Below are positions 63,456 to 64,000 of a stretch of DNA of 64,000 bases, piece after piece. The position numbers and the translations under genes are program-made. Origin of the DNA: Carboxylicivirga fragile (lineage in GTDB: Bacteria; Bacteroidota; Bacteroidia; Bacteroidales; Marinilabiliaceae); contig JAFMVD010000007.1 in assembly GCA_025499625.1 (NCBI GenBank), positions 78,215 to 142,214 of the forward strand, in the 5' to 3' direction. Within the stretch, counting starts at the first letter, position 1, and every line of letters begins with the position of its first letter. Under the pieces are notes generated by a model. The model saw only the letters and a list, made by a program, of their open reading frames with translations. It did no database searches and had not been told where the DNA came from.

Positions 63456-63485
63456 CAAACTTAACACATTGATATTCTGGCACAA
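63456..63485 (-). promoter_or_regulatory. Consensus promoter of the 63338-57094 operon
   Basis: On the minus strand TTG (63485-63483) and TAAGTTTG (63463-63456) are separated by 19 bp, matching the Bacteroides -33/-7 consensus. The predicted leader is about 110 nt. The TTRGATATW pair is not found at the shared distance, so this unit may be less dependent on the HTCS. A loose direct repeat (TTGAATATT at 63400, TGGGATAAT at 63421) lies on the wrong side of the box. Confidence 0.55.
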
Positions 63486-63558
63486 TTACCCATCGAACAA
63501 CATCTAAAGTAAACAAATCCCATAACAACTTTCTTAATAATTTAAAGCAGACCCATAA

Positions 63559-63918
63559 AATGGATTCTTTAATTTATATTCTATAAAATACTTCGAGAAA
63601 TATGATATTTGCTATCACACATACGAAAAGAACATCAGCAAATATGATGAGCCTAACATTCTTAGATGTCACCTAAACCTAACAGATTATAATTATCACA
63701 TCTATTCCTTAATTGATAATGATTTTGCAACCAGTAAAGATTATTTGTATGCCCGGTTTATCGGCTATAATATGCAGATTGATTTTCTTAAGTTAGAAAT
63801 TGACAAATTAGAAGGAAGAGGTCCTATAAATAGTTCTAATACAACACTGTCTAAAGCCAAGTGGACAGGTACACGTATTGAGGCTACTGAACTCATTTAT
63901 GCTATTTGGAGTTGCTAA
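63559..63918 (+). pseudogene. RteC-like protein fragment
   Basis: An open plus-strand frame of 119 codons without a proper start, preceded by a stop at 63556-63558. It contains DICYHTYEKNISKYDEP, TSKDYLYARFIGYNMQ and KAKWTGTRIEATELIYAIW, the last being very like the C-terminal domain of RteC regulators of Bacteroides conjugative transposons (WTGSxxELxELIYAL). A stop at 63916-63918 cuts it short; the following bases in another frame still read GRFFRDIKTKI, similar to the next RteC block. It therefore seems to be a decayed RteC gene, and marks a mobile-element footprint at the edge of the PUL. Confidence 0.7.
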
Positions 63919-64000
63919 ATTTACACGGACGATTTTTTAGAGATATTAAGACCAAAATAATATCTTAGAAAAATGAGTACACAGAAAAAGTATTACAGTA
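63919..64000. other. Right edge of window
   Basis: Eighty-two bp after the RteC-like stop. Apart from the out-of-frame RteC remainder (63922-63960) nothing can be assigned. Confidence 0.4.

Overview
The window is a 60-kb polysaccharide utilisation locus (PUL) for a heavily decorated xylan, from a member of the Bacteroidota (probably order Bacteroidales). The evidence is three SusC/SusD pairs, many lipoproteins, one hybrid two-component regulator, AT-rich DNA and promoters resembling the Bacteroides -7 box. Every intact gene lies on the minus strand; only remnants of mobile elements read on the plus strand. In transcription order (high to low coordinates) the layout is as follows.

63338-57094: a tandem CE1 esterase, a GH43-acetylesterase fusion and a GH97. 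56734-53174: a very large secreted GH5-GH43 protein. 52856-48927: the hybrid two-component sensor/regulator (HTCS, XynR-like). 48594-33625: a GH43 lipoprotein, then the classic Bacteroidetes xylan cluster susC-susD-susC-susD-surface glycan-binding protein-GH10 with an inserted CBM block (the xusA-B-C-D-E-xyn10C order). 33269-25141: GH115 alpha-glucuronidase, SGNH acetylesterase, GPH/MFS sugar transporter, GH10 lipoprotein and a cytoplasmic GH43, closed by a terminator. 24751-15860: GH43, GH3, GH97 and GH95. 15740-12179: an AT-rich island with a histidine kinase and a lone receiver, between two dead copies of the same IS4-type transposase. 11933-7066: a third SusC/SusD pair with terminator. 6487-416: an alpha/beta hydrolase, GH8, GH9 and CE1-type esterase. 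185-1: start of a type B carboxylesterase. The far right edge (63559-63918) holds a broken RteC-like fragment.

Together the enzymes can explain complete breakdown of an acetylated, feruloylated glucuronoarabinoxylan with galactosyl or fucosyl-like side chains. Surface GH10 and GH5 would cut the chain, SusC/D pairs would import fragments, and periplasmic GH115, GH43, GH97, GH95, CE1 and acetylesterases would strip the branches. GH10, GH8 and GH3 would shorten the backbone, and the transporter plus cytoplasmic GH43 would finish the job.

The most interesting observation is regulatory. Five transcription units share the same upstream layout: a -7-like box, then 30 bp further upstream a TTRGATATW element, in four cases followed by a second copy at a 21-bp period. 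This looks like the operator of the locus regulator, most likely the HTCS.
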